Part shown: in pieces, positions 17,040 to 25,096 of the stretch
Numbering within the stretch: the stretch's first letter is position 1
How the letters are laid out: each line of letters starts with the position of its first letter
Assembly: GCF_017592545.1 (NCBI RefSeq)
Contig: NZ_JAGFOA010000007.1
Coordinates: forward strand, 124,001 to 188,000
Direction: 5' to 3'
DNA: 64,000 bases
Origin: Microbacterium stercoris
Lineage (GTDB): Bacteria; Actinomycetota; Actinomycetes; Actinomycetales; Microbacteriaceae
Translations under genes and position numbers: made by a program
Notes under the pieces: model-generated
Databases searched by the model: none
The model's input: the letters and a program-made list of their open reading frames with translations, nothing else
Told to the model about the DNA's origin: nothing

Positions 17040-18191
17040 TCACGCGGAGGCGACGACCTCGGCGACCCGCGCGAACAGCGGGTGCTCTCGGTCGAGACCC
17101 GTCACCTGCGCGGTGAAGTCCTCCGGCGTGAGCTCGCGGCGCAGGCGCTGCAGCTCGACCGACTGCTCGTCCTCGGGCTCGTCGAAGACGAGAGCCGCAC
17201 CGATCGCGGCCAGGAGGCCGTCCACCGGAAGGCCGCGCTCGGCCGCCTCGGCGGCGGGGCCCACAAAGCGCTCGTGGCGCGAGAGCTTGCGCAGCGGCTG
17301 CCGCCCGACGCGGCCGACGGTGTCGGGAAGGGCCGGATTGCGGAAGCGCCCGAGGATCGTCGCGCGGTACTGGGTGAGGTCGTCGGGCTCGAAGCCGTGC
17401 TTGGCCGCCAGCAGCGCCGAGGTCTCCTCGAGCGCCTTCGCCACGCCGGCCAGGACGCCCGGGTCGGCGAGAGCGTCCGAGATCTTCTCGAGCCGCGCAC
17501 GCGCCCCCAGATACGCCGCCGTGGCGTGCCCCGTGTTCACCGTGAAGAGCTTGCGCTCGATGTAGGGGGCGAGGTCGTCCACGAAGTGCGCGCCCGGGAT
17601 GGTCGGCGGGTTCTCCCCGAACGGTGCCCGCTCGATGGCCCACTCGAAGAACGGCTCGACCGTCACGTCGATGCCGGATCCCTCCGGCTGGCCGGGCACG
17701 ATCCGGTCGACCGCCGTGTTGGCGAACACCGCGCGGGAGGAGATCGCATCCCACCGGTCGCCGGCCGCCTCGCGCATATGGTCGCGGAGCGTGTCGGTCG
17801 CGCCGATCGCGTTCTCGCAGGCCATCACCTGCAGCGGGGGAAGGGCGGGATCGCGCAGCGCGAGGCCCGCGACCAGGTGCGGCGCGATGAACCGCAGCAC
17901 CGTGGGGCCGACCGCGGTGGTGGCGACCAGGGCGCTCGCCACCTCCGCGGCCACGCCCTCGGGGTCGGCCGCGCTGTCGATCGCGCGGAACCCCGAGACG
18001 ACCCGGTCACGCCCTCCCTCGCCGACCTCGTGCACTGTGTACTCGGTGGCCCCGTTGATCGCGTCGACGAGAGTCGTCGCGACGTCGGAGAACACCACCT
18101 CGTACCCGCCCTCGTGGAGCAGGAGCCCCACGAAGCCGCGGCCGATGTTGCCTGCGCCGAAATGGACGGCCTTCCGGGTCGTCTCGGTCAT
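17040..18191 (-). CDS. mtlD: Mannitol-1-phosphate 5-dehydrogenase
   Basis: A 383-residue polyol dehydrogenase that oxidises mannitol 1-phosphate to fructose 6-phosphate with NAD+. The N-terminal nucleotide-binding stretch HFGAGNIGRGFVG (about 10-22) and the family pattern around ENAIGATDTLRDH and FVDDLAPYIERKLFTVNTGH are clear. It lies 14 bp downstream of the mannitol EIICBA gene, and acts on the product of that transporter. It ends 12 bp from the convergent tetR stop. Confidence 0.95.
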   Translation of the reverse strand: MTETTRKAVHFGAGNIGRGFVGLLLHEGGYEVVFSDVATTLVDAINGATEYTVHEVGEGGRDRVVSGFRAIDSAADPEGVAAEVASALVATTAVGPTVLRFIAPHLVAGLALRDPALPPLQVMACENAIGATDTLRDHMREAAGDRWDAISSRAVFANTAVDRIVPGQPEGSGIDVTVEPFFEWAIERAPFGENPPTIPGAHFVDDLAPYIERKLFTVNTGHATAAYLGARARLEKISDALADPGVLAGVAKALEETSALLAAKHGFEPDDLTQYRATILGRFRNPALPDTVGRVGRQPLRKLSRHERFVGPAAEAAERGLPVDGLLAAIGAALVFDEPEDEQSVELQRLRRELTPEDFTAQVTGLDREHPLFARVAEVVASA

Positions 18192-18205
18192 GAGATGCCT
18201 TTCGT

Positions 18206-20311
18206 TCAGTCTTCGCCGATGGCCTTGAGCAGCGCGTAGAGCTCCTCGGGCGTCTCCGCCTTCTTGAGCTCGGCGACCTGCTCCTCGTCCGAGAAGAGGA
18301 TCGCCACGTTCTGCAGCAGGGCCAGGTGCTCGTCGCCCTTGCCGGCGATGCCGACCACGAAGGTCACATCATCGCCGTCCCAGTCGATGCCGCCGTCGTA
18401 GCGGACGACGGTGAGCGAGGAGGCGAGGATGGCGTCCTTCGCCTCGTTCGTGCCGTGGGGGATGGCGAGCTCGTTGCCCATGAAGGTGGACACCGTCTGC
18501 TCGCGGGCGAGCATCGCGTCGAAGTACGCCTTGGTGACGGCGCCCGCCGATTCCAGCAGGTCGGCGGCCTCGCGGATCGCCTCGTCGCGCGAGACCGAGC
18601 CCGAGTGGATGCGCACGTTGCCCGGCACGAGCACGCGGTCGCCGTTGCCCACACCGCTCTCCGCCTCGGCGGCTGCGGCCGCGCGGGCCTCCGCGCGCGT
18701 GGCGGGTGCTCCGACTTCGGCGCCCGACAGGCCGTCGGGAGCGGCGGGCACCGGCTGCGGCTCGGCGTCGACCGACGAGGCGGCCCGCTGCTCGAGCACC
18801 ATGTTCACGACCTCGTCGTAGCGCGGCGAGTTCATGAAGTTGTCGACCGAGACGTGCACGGCGCTTCCGGCTCGCTGCTTCGCGCGGTCCGTCAGCTGCT
18901 GCTGGGTGATCACGAGATCCGCGGATGCGTCGAGGTTGGCGATGGCCTTGTTGGTCACGTCGATGTCGGTGATGCCCGCGGCCTTGAACTTGTTGCGCAG
19001 GACGCTCGCGCCCATCGCGGACGAGCCCATGCCCGCATCGCAGGCGAACACGATCTTGCGGATGTCGGCCGTCGGCGCGAGCACGGCGCCGCCGGCGGCG
19101 GTGAGGCCGCTGAGGGCGGACGATGCCTTGCCCTTGTTGGCCGCCGTCTGGGCGACCGCCGCGCCGAAGCCGTCGGCTCCCGCCGCCTCGGCGGCGAGGT
19201 CGCGCTTGCGCGAGGCCAGCAGGATCGGCGCCGCCACGGCGAACGTCACGGCCGCCGACAGGATCACCGACAGGATGACACCGAGGTAGCTGTCGCCCGC
19301 CGTCTGGAAGAGCACCGCGATGATGCTGCCCGGCGCGGCCGGCGCTCGCAGGCCCGACTGGAAGAGCACGTTGGTCGTGACGCCGGTGGCGCCTCCCGCG
19401 ATCACCGCGAGCAGCAGGGCGGGCTTCATGAGCACGTACGGGAAGTACACCTCGTGGATGCCGCCGAGGAACTGGATGATCGCCGCACCGGGGGCGGTCG
19501 CGCGCGCGGCGCCGACGCCGAAGAACGTGAACGCGAGCAGCACGCCGAGGCCGGGGCCGGGGTTGGCCTCGAGCAGGAAGAGGATCGACTTGCCGTCGGT
19601 CTCCGACTGCGCGAGACCCAGCGGGGTCAGGACGCCGTGGTTGATGGCGTTGTTGAGGAAGAAGACCTTCGCCGGCTCGATGAGCACGCTGGTGAGGGGC
19701 AGCAGGCCGTTCTCCACCAGCCAGCCGACCGCGCCCGACAGCACCGACATGAACCAGTTGATCACCGGGGCGAGCACGTAGAAGCCCAGCACGCCCAGAC
19801 CGAAGCCGGCGATGCCCGCGGAGAACATGTTGACGAGCATCTCGAAGCCCGCCTTGATCTTCCCCTTCCAGAGCCGGTCGAGGTGCTTCATCACCCAGGC
19901 GGCGAGCGGGCCCATGATCATCGCGCCGATGAACATGTGCACCTGTCCGAGCTCGCTCTCGCCCTCGGCGAGGCCCGCGTTGAACTGGGCGATGAGGAAG
20001 TCGGATCCGGCGATCACACCGAAGACGGCGATGGCCGCCACGACCGCGCCCCGGTCCTGGTAGACCATGCGTCCGGCCTGAACCGCGATCAGGATCGGCA
20101 GGAGGTAGTGGATCATCGGGCCGACCATGGTCGCCAGCGCCGCGTTGGGCGTCCAGCCCACGTCGATCACGAATGCGGTCAGGATGCCCCACGCGATGAG
20201 TGCGGGGATGTTGGGCATGATCATGCCCGACATGAAGGTGCCGACCTTCTGGATGCCGACCCTGAGACCCCCTCGGGTCCGGGGTTCTGCTACGGCTGAC
20301 GTCGTCGTCAT
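18206..20311 (-). CDS. mtlA: PTS mannitol transporter, full-length EIICBA
   Basis: The ATG at 20311, preceded by GAAAGG, gives 701 residues. The membrane EIIC domain covers about 1-370 with the GGIHE motif near 283, the EIIB domain carries the phospho-Cys424 (F-A-C-D-A-G-M-G-S-S), and after an Ala/Glu/Pro linker the EIIA domain has the phospho-His619 in A-I-P-H-G. It imports and phosphorylates mannitol to mannitol 1-phosphate. The three-domain form resembles E. coli MtlA, whereas many Gram-positive bacteria have EIIA on a separate protein. It stands between enzyme I and mtlD in one leftward operon. Confidence 0.95.
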   Translation of the reverse strand: MTTTSAVAEPRTRGGLRVGIQKVGTFMSGMIMPNIPALIAWGILTAFVIDVGWTPNAALATMVGPMIHYLLPILIAVQAGRMVYQDRGAVVAAIAVFGVIAGSDFLIAQFNAGLAEGESELGQVHMFIGAMIMGPLAAWVMKHLDRLWKGKIKAGFEMLVNMFSAGIAGFGLGVLGFYVLAPVINWFMSVLSGAVGWLVENGLLPLTSVLIEPAKVFFLNNAINHGVLTPLGLAQSETDGKSILFLLEANPGPGLGVLLAFTFFGVGAARATAPGAAIIQFLGGIHEVYFPYVLMKPALLLAVIAGGATGVTTNVLFQSGLRAPAAPGSIIAVLFQTAGDSYLGVILSVILSAAVTFAVAAPILLASRKRDLAAEAAGADGFGAAVAQTAANKGKASSALSGLTAAGGAVLAPTADIRKIVFACDAGMGSSAMGASVLRNKFKAAGITDIDVTNKAIANLDASADLVITQQQLTDRAKQRAGSAVHVSVDNFMNSPRYDEVVNMVLEQRAASSVDAEPQPVPAAPDGLSGAEVGAPATRAEARAAAAAEAESGVGNGDRVLVPGNVRIHSGSVSRDEAIREAADLLESAGAVTKAYFDAMLAREQTVSTFMGNELAIPHGTNEAKDAILASSLTVVRYDGGIDWDGDDVTFVVGIAGKGDEHLALLQNVAILFSDEEQVAELKKAETPEELYALLKAIGED

Positions 20312-20351
20312 GGCCAGGCCTTTCTGCTGTGTTCGGGTAGGGGAGAGGGAG

Positions 20352-22025
20352 TCAGTTGCCCGCGGCGGCCCGCGCCGCGGCACGAGCGCCGGCGGCGTCG
20401 TCCGCGTCGAGGGCGGCCTGGGCGATGCGCTTCGCGTCGTCCGCAGTGAAGCGGCCGAGCGAGAAGCGCACGTCGGCGAGCGCGGCGGGGGCCATCGAGA
20501 GAGAGGTCGCGCCGAGGCCGACGAGCACAACGGCGAGCAGCGGATCGGCTGCCGCCTCGCCGCAGATCCCGACCGGCTTGCCGTTCGCGGCGCCGGCCGC
20601 GCCCACCTGCTCGATGAGCTTCAGCACGGCGGGGTGCCACGGATCCTGGAGGTTCGCGACCGTGCCGAGGAGGCGATCCGCCGCCATCGTGTACTGCGTG
20701 AGGTCGTTTGTGCCGATCGAGGCGAAGTCGGCGTGCTTCAGCACCCGCTCCGCGAGAAGCGCGACGGCAGGCACCTCCACCATCACGCCCGCGACCCGGA
20801 TGCCGAGCTCGCGAGCAAGCGAGGTGAAGTACCGGGTCTCGTCGACCGTCGCGATCATGGGCGCCATGACCCAGAGATCCGCGCCCGCCTCCTCGTTCGC
20901 CTGCGCGAGCGCCGTCAGCTGATCGCGCAGGATCTGCTCGCTCACCCGGAGCGCGCGGATGCCGCGCAGGCCCAGCGCCGGGTTCTCCTCGGGGGCGTCG
21001 TTGAGGAAGGGGAGCGGCTTGTCGGCGCCCGCGTCGAGCACGCGCACCACCACCTTCTTCCCGGCGAACGCACGGAGCAGCTGCGCGTACTCCGCGCGCT
21101 GCGCCTCGACGGTCGGGGCCTCCTTGGAGCTGAGGAAGAGGAACTCGGTGCGGAACAGCCCCACACCCTCGGCGCCCAGCTCGACGGCCTCGGCGGCGCC
21201 CTTCGAGGAGCCGAGGTTGGCCAGCAGCGGGATCGCGGTGCCGTCGGCGAGCGCCCCGGGGGTGACCGGGGCCGCCTCGGCGGCCGCGCGCTCGGCGATC
21301 CGGCGGTCCGCATCGGCGAGCTCCTCGTCGGAGGCGTGGGTGGTGACGGCGCCGGATGCGGCGTCGACGATCACCACGTCGCCGTCCTGGAGCGCAGCGG
21401 CGCCGGCGGCGCCGACGACCGCGACGATGCCCTTCTCGCGCGCGAGGATCGCGGTGTGCGAGGTGGGGCCGCCGTCGGTGGTCACGAGCGCGAGCACGCG
21501 GTTCGGCGACGCGGGGTCGAGGTCGAGCAGCGCGGTGTCGGCCGGAGCGAGATCCGGCGCCACCAGCACGAACGGGTGCCCGGGGCTCGGGACGCCGGGG
21601 GCCGGCTCGCCACGCAGGTGGGCGATCACCCGCGCGGCGACGTCGTCGAGGTCGGCGGCGCGCTCGCCGAGGTAGCCGCCGACGGCCTCGAGCGTCGCTC
21701 GGAACTCCGCGAACGCGTCGTGCACGGCGAACTCGGCGGTCTTGCCCTGGTCGAGGCGGGCCTGCACGGCCTCCTCGAGCGTCGGGTCCTCGGCCATCAT
21801 CGCCTGGGCCTCGAGCACGTCGCGGGCGGCGCCTCCCGCGGCCTCGGCGCGGGAATTGAGCTCAGCGGCCACCGCGGCGACGGCCTCGCGCACGCGCGCG
21901 GCCTCCTCGGCGGCGTCGCGTGTGCTCTTCTCGTCCTTCGGCGCGGGGGCGCGCTCGGCCATCCGGGCGACCGGCCCGCGTGCGGTGCCCAGCCCGATGC
22001 CGACGCCGGAGATGCTCTCGCTCAT
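20352..22025 (-). CDS. ptsI: PTS enzyme I (phosphoenolpyruvate-protein phosphotransferase)
   Basis: The 557-residue protein transfers phosphate from PEP to HPr. The phosphorylated His is in T-D-G-G-P-T-S-H-T-A-I-L-A-R, the PEP-binding stretch GLFRTEFLFL and the C-terminal GICGEAAADP motif are present. Length is slightly below the 570-575 usual in E. coli and Bacillus. It starts 8 bp after the HPr gene and is 40 bp upstream of mtlA, so general PTS proteins are encoded inside the mannitol operon. Confidence 0.95.
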   Translation of the reverse strand: MSESISGVGIGLGTARGPVARMAERAPAPKDEKSTRDAAEEAARVREAVAAVAAELNSRAEAAGGAARDVLEAQAMMAEDPTLEEAVQARLDQGKTAEFAVHDAFAEFRATLEAVGGYLGERAADLDDVAARVIAHLRGEPAPGVPSPGHPFVLVAPDLAPADTALLDLDPASPNRVLALVTTDGGPTSHTAILAREKGIVAVVGAAGAAALQDGDVVIVDAASGAVTTHASDEELADADRRIAERAAAEAAPVTPGALADGTAIPLLANLGSSKGAAEAVELGAEGVGLFRTEFLFLSSKEAPTVEAQRAEYAQLLRAFAGKKVVVRVLDAGADKPLPFLNDAPEENPALGLRGIRALRVSEQILRDQLTALAQANEEAGADLWVMAPMIATVDETRYFTSLARELGIRVAGVMVEVPAVALLAERVLKHADFASIGTNDLTQYTMAADRLLGTVANLQDPWHPAVLKLIEQVGAAGAANGKPVGICGEAAADPLLAVVLVGLGATSLSMAPAALADVRFSLGRFTADDAKRIAQAALDADDAAGARAAARAAAGN

Positions 22026-22033
22026 CGGGGGAG

Positions 22034-22303
22034 TCAGGAGGCGTCGTGGTCGAGGGCGAGCAGCTGCTCGAGCGAGTCGAGCACGGCGTCCGCGCCGTCG
22101 CCCTCCGCCGACAGCGTGACCTCATCGCCCTGCTCGATGCCGAGCGCGATCACGCCCAGGATGCTGGCGGCGTTGACGGGCTTGCCGTCGCCCTTCGTGA
22201 TCGTGACGGGGATGCCTGCGTCCTTCGCCGCCTGCGAGAAGAGCTTCGCGGGGCGGGCGTGCAGCCCGTGCGAGGAGCCGATCTGAACGGTGCGAGTGGC
22301 CAT
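22034..22303 (-). CDS. ptsH: Phosphocarrier protein HPr
   Basis: An 89-residue HPr. The phosphorylated His15 lies in H-G-L-H-A-R-P, and a serine in V-N-A-A-S-I-L corresponds to the regulatory-site region of HPr (about residue 47). It carries phosphate from enzyme I (next gene) to the sugar EII proteins. GAAAGG precedes the ATG. It is the first of two HPr-like genes in this locus; the other is at 24713-24958. Confidence 0.95.
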   Translation of the reverse strand: MATRTVQIGSSHGLHARPAKLFSQAAKDAGIPVTITKGDGKPVNAASILGVIALGIEQGDEVTLSAEGDGADAVLDSLEQLLALDHDAS

Positions 22304-22318
22304 GGTGAGTCCCTTTCG

Positions 22319-22636
22319 TCAGTGCTGGGTCTGGGGTTCGGCGGAGGTCACGATCGCAAGCGCGCGCGTGCCGTCCGGGTCGTTCTTGAAGATGTCCTCG
22401 GGCAGCAGCTCGACGCGCACGCCCTTCGCACCGGCGAACGAGCGGATCTCGTCGAGCCAGCTGCGCAGGTGGGGACCGACGAGCACGATGTCGGCGGTCT
22501 CGATGTCCACTGCGAGCGAGGCACCCGAGCCGGCCGACGTCGTGAGGTCGAGACCCGCGGCGTGTGCTGCGCGGCGCAGGCGCAGCGCGACGAAGGTGCT
22601 GGACGCACCCGCACCGCACACCACGAGGATCCTCAT
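22319..22636 (-). CDS. Free-standing PTS EIIB component (lactose/cellobiose-like fold)
   Basis: This 105-residue protein begins MRILVVCGAGASSTF, with the phospho-acceptor Cys7 in the V-C-G-A-G pattern of EIIB proteins. It is the first gene of the leftward PTS operon, 15 bp before ptsH. No matching free EIIC or EIIA gene is in the window, and MtlA already has its own EIIB domain, so its partner is unclear. It may be regulatory, or serve a transporter encoded elsewhere. The ATG at 22636 fits the domain start; a much longer open frame upstream is a shadow. Confidence 0.75.
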   Translation of the reverse strand: MRILVVCGAGASSTFVALRLRRAAHAAGLDLTTSAGSGASLAVDIETADIVLVGPHLRSWLDEIRSFAGAKGVRVELLPEDIFKNDPDGTRALAIVTSAEPQTQH

Positions 22637-22725
22637 CGATCGCAACTTCCCCGTCCGCAGGTGGACCTGGATGCCCACCTCGCTCCGATCCTGTCCGTCA
22701 CCTGAGAGCCGCGCAAGGAGGGTTC

Positions 22726-22744
22726 TTTCCTCCCCCGGAGGAAA
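22726..22744. promoter_or_regulatory. Inverted repeat in the PTS operon/mtlR divergent gap
   Basis: TTTCCTCC (22726-22733), three C and GGAGGAAA (22737-22744) form an exact 8-bp inverted repeat. It sits in the 147-bp space between the leftward PTS operon and the rightward PRD regulator gene. It is a candidate operator or a leader hairpin. Confidence 0.4.
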
Positions 22745-22783
22745 TTCCGTCCGGGTCATGTACGCGCGTGATTGACTCGAAGC

Positions 22784-24712
22784 ATGACGAAGGCGCGACA
22801 GGATCGGGTGCTCGGCATCCTGATCCGGCGCGGCGACTGGGTGACCGCGGCGACCATCGCCGACCAGCTCGGGGTCACGCCCCGCAGTGTGCGCTCGTAC
22901 GTCACGGCGGCCAATGCCCGCGTGCCGGGCGGCGAGGCCATCGAATCGGGCCCGGCCGGCTACCGCGCGACCGCCGCCGCACCCGCCGCGCTGCGCGCCG
23001 GCTCGGAGGCGGAATCGGGCACACCCCGTGAGCGCCTTCACCACCTCGTGCGCGCGCTGCTCGATTCCTCGGACGGCATCGACGTGCACAGCACGGCCGA
23101 CCGCATGCATGTCAGCTCCTCGACCCTCGAGGCCGACCTCGGCAGGGTCCGCTCGCTGATCGGGGGATCGGAGCTCTCGCTCGAGCGCTCCGGCTCGCGC
23201 GTGCGACTGGCCGGCTCCGAGCTCGCCCAGCGCCGCCTGGTCAGCCGCCTCGCGCACGACGAGATGGAGGAGGGTGCCTTCGATCTCGACGCCCTGCGCC
23301 GCGCGGCCGACGCCATCGCGATCCCGTCCGAGGCGCTCGGCGCGTTCAAGAGCGACCTCGTTGCGCGGGTCGGCGAACTCGGCTTCTACGTCAACGAGTT
23401 CGCGGCCGCCGACGTGGTGCTGCACGTCGCGATCGCGGCGGATCGCGTGGCGCTCGGCCGTCCCCTCGACGCGGTGCACGGCGATCCCGAGCCGACGCGA
23501 GCGCGCTTCGCGGAGGTCGTCGGGGAGCTCACGAACCGCCACTTCGGCGTGGATCTGGGTCACGGCGACCGCCTGCATCTGGCGGCGCTGGTGATGACCC
23601 GGATCGTGGTGCCCGGCTCGCGGGACGAGCCGCAGATCGCCCCGGATCCGGTTGTGCTGTCGGCGGTGCGCGCCGCCACGGCGCGGGCGGCCGAGTCGTA
23701 CCTGGTCGACATCGCGCACGACGACTTCACCGAGCGGCTGGCGCTGCACGTCCAGAACCTCGTTCATCGCGCACGCGAGCAGGCGTGGTCGCGCAACCCG
23801 CTGACGCGCACGCTGAAGTCGGCGTATCCGATGATCTTCGACGTCGCGGTGTCGATCGCGAGTGAGCTGGCCGCCACGCTCGGCGTGCCGATCCACGACG
23901 ACGAGATCGCGTACATCGCGATGCACGTCGGCGGCCGTCTCGAGCGCAGCCGCCGGGCCGAGACCATGCTCACCGCCACGATCGTGTGCCCCGGGTACTA
24001 CGAGCTGCACGAACTGCTGCGTTCCAGCGTCGACCGGTCGCTGGGCCGTGCGATCGAGGTCACCGGCGTCGAGACGCGCGCCGATCCGGACTGGTCCCAG
24101 ATCGAGTCGGACCTCGTGCTCACGACGATCGAGCCGCCGGTGCGCTTCGCGGGATCCGACCGGATCGTGCGCATCCAGCCGTTCCTGAGCGACGCCGACG
24201 TCGAGCGCGTCTCGGCCGCGGCCAGCCGTGTGCGTCGCTCGCGCCGGCTGGGTCGTCTGCGCGCGGAGCTCGCGCGCTACTTCTCACCCGGCGCGTTCCT
24301 GCGCGGGCTCGACGCCTCGCGCGGGGCGGAGGGGATCATCCGCGAGCTCGGCGGACTGCTGACGGCGCAAGGCGTGATCGATCAGGACTACGTCGAGTCG
24401 ACCATCGAGCGCGAGCGTCTGTCCTCGACGGCCTTCACCGACACGCTCGCGGTGCCGCACGCCCTGCGGATGACCGCTTCGCGCACGGCTATCGCCCTGG
24501 GCGTCAGCGAGACACCCGTCGCGTGGGGCGATGCGCGCGTGAACGTGGTCGCGCTGGTCGCGTTCAGCGAGAGCGACCGCGCCGCGTTCCAGACCGTGTT
24601 CGAGCAGCTGGTCGAGGTGTTCGGGGAGCCCGAGAGCGCGCAGCGCCTTGTGCGCCGCGGCACCGATCTGTCGTCGTTCCTCGACGAGCTCGCCGCCGTG
24701 ATCGACGGCTAG
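22784..24712 (+). CDS. mtlR: PRD-domain transcriptional regulator with PTS EIIA-like domain (MtlR/BglG type)
   Basis: The ATG at 22784 gives 642 residues; an in-frame TTG lies 12 bases upstream. Domains in order: N-terminal helix-turn-helix (A-D-Q-L-G-V-T-P-R-S-V-R near 25-36), two PTS regulation domains (the second contains D-E-I-A-Y-I-A-M-H-V), a GatB-like EIIB segment, and a C-terminal EIIA domain with its His in L-A-V-P-H-A-L. Such activators are phosphorylated by HPr and EII proteins and switch on mannitol genes. It is divergent from the PTS operon and convergent, with no gap, with the second HPr gene. Confidence 0.88.
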   Translation: MTKARQDRVLGILIRRGDWVTAATIADQLGVTPRSVRSYVTAANARVPGGEAIESGPAGYRATAAAPAALRAGSEAESGTPRERLHHLVRALLDSSDGIDVHSTADRMHVSSSTLEADLGRVRSLIGGSELSLERSGSRVRLAGSELAQRRLVSRLAHDEMEEGAFDLDALRRAADAIAIPSEALGAFKSDLVARVGELGFYVNEFAAADVVLHVAIAADRVALGRPLDAVHGDPEPTRARFAEVVGELTNRHFGVDLGHGDRLHLAALVMTRIVVPGSRDEPQIAPDPVVLSAVRAATARAAESYLVDIAHDDFTERLALHVQNLVHRAREQAWSRNPLTRTLKSAYPMIFDVAVSIASELAATLGVPIHDDEIAYIAMHVGGRLERSRRAETMLTATIVCPGYYELHELLRSSVDRSLGRAIEVTGVETRADPDWSQIESDLVLTTIEPPVRFAGSDRIVRIQPFLSDADVERVSAAASRVRRSRRLGRLRAELARYFSPGAFLRGLDASRGAEGIIRELGGLLTAQGVIDQDYVESTIERERLSSTAFTDTLAVPHALRMTASRTAIALGVSETPVAWGDARVNVVALVAFSESDRAAFQTVFEQLVEVFGEPESAQRLVRRGTDLSSFLDELAAVIDG

Positions 24713-24958
24713 TCAGAGCAGGGCGGCGGCGCGTTCGAGCACCGACTCGGCGTCCGGTCCGTCGGCGTGGAGCACGACCTGCTCGCCGCGCTCGAGGGTC
24801 AGGCCCATCACGGCCAGCACACTCGCCGCATCCACGCTCGCGCCGCCCGCGGAGATCCGGATCCCGCCGGCATGCGCCTGTGCGAGGCGTGCCAGCTCAG
24901 CCGCCGGCCGGGCGTGCAGGCCTGCCGCCCCGCTGATCACGACCCGCCGCTGCGCCAT
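24713..24958 (-). CDS. Second HPr-like phosphocarrier protein
   Basis: An 81-residue HPr homologue from the ATG at 24958 (a GTG two codons upstream is possible). His15 is in A-G-L-H-A-R-P and a Ser46-equivalent is in D-A-A-S-V-L. It is clearly diverged from the HPr at 22034-22303, with a shorter C-terminus. Its stop codon directly abuts the convergent mtlR stop. No Shine-Dalgarno sequence is apparent. It may serve another sugar system or regulate MtlR. Confidence 0.85.
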   Translation of the reverse strand: MAQRRVVISGAAGLHARPAAELARLAQAHAGGIRISAGGASVDAASVLAVMGLTLERGEQVVLHADGPDAESVLERAAALL

Positions 24959-25043
24959 GCACACAGGCTAGCCGCGCGACTGCCGAGCGGGGGAGGTGGC
25001 CCACCCCCGCGCACCCGCGCGTTCAGCGAGAAACCCCCACCCC

Positions 25044-25075
25044 CGCTCGTTGAGCGAGCGCAGCGAGTCGAAACG
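25044..25075. repeat. REP-like palindromic element
   Basis: CGCTCG-TTGAG-CGAGCG at 25044-25060 forms a short hairpin and is followed by CAGCGAGTCGAAACG. A very similar TTGAGCGAGCGCAGCGAG string is a recurrent intergenic element in many actinobacterial genomes, as I recall. It lies in the 138-bp gap between the second HPr gene and gabD; nothing else was recognised there. Confidence 0.5.
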
Positions 25076-25096
25076 CCTACCCCCGCTCGGCACCCG

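Noticed and set aside
18326-20299. 657-codon rightward open frame opposite the mannitol transporter
   Set aside because: The real gene on the other strand has all PTS motifs; this frame is a composition-biased shadow.
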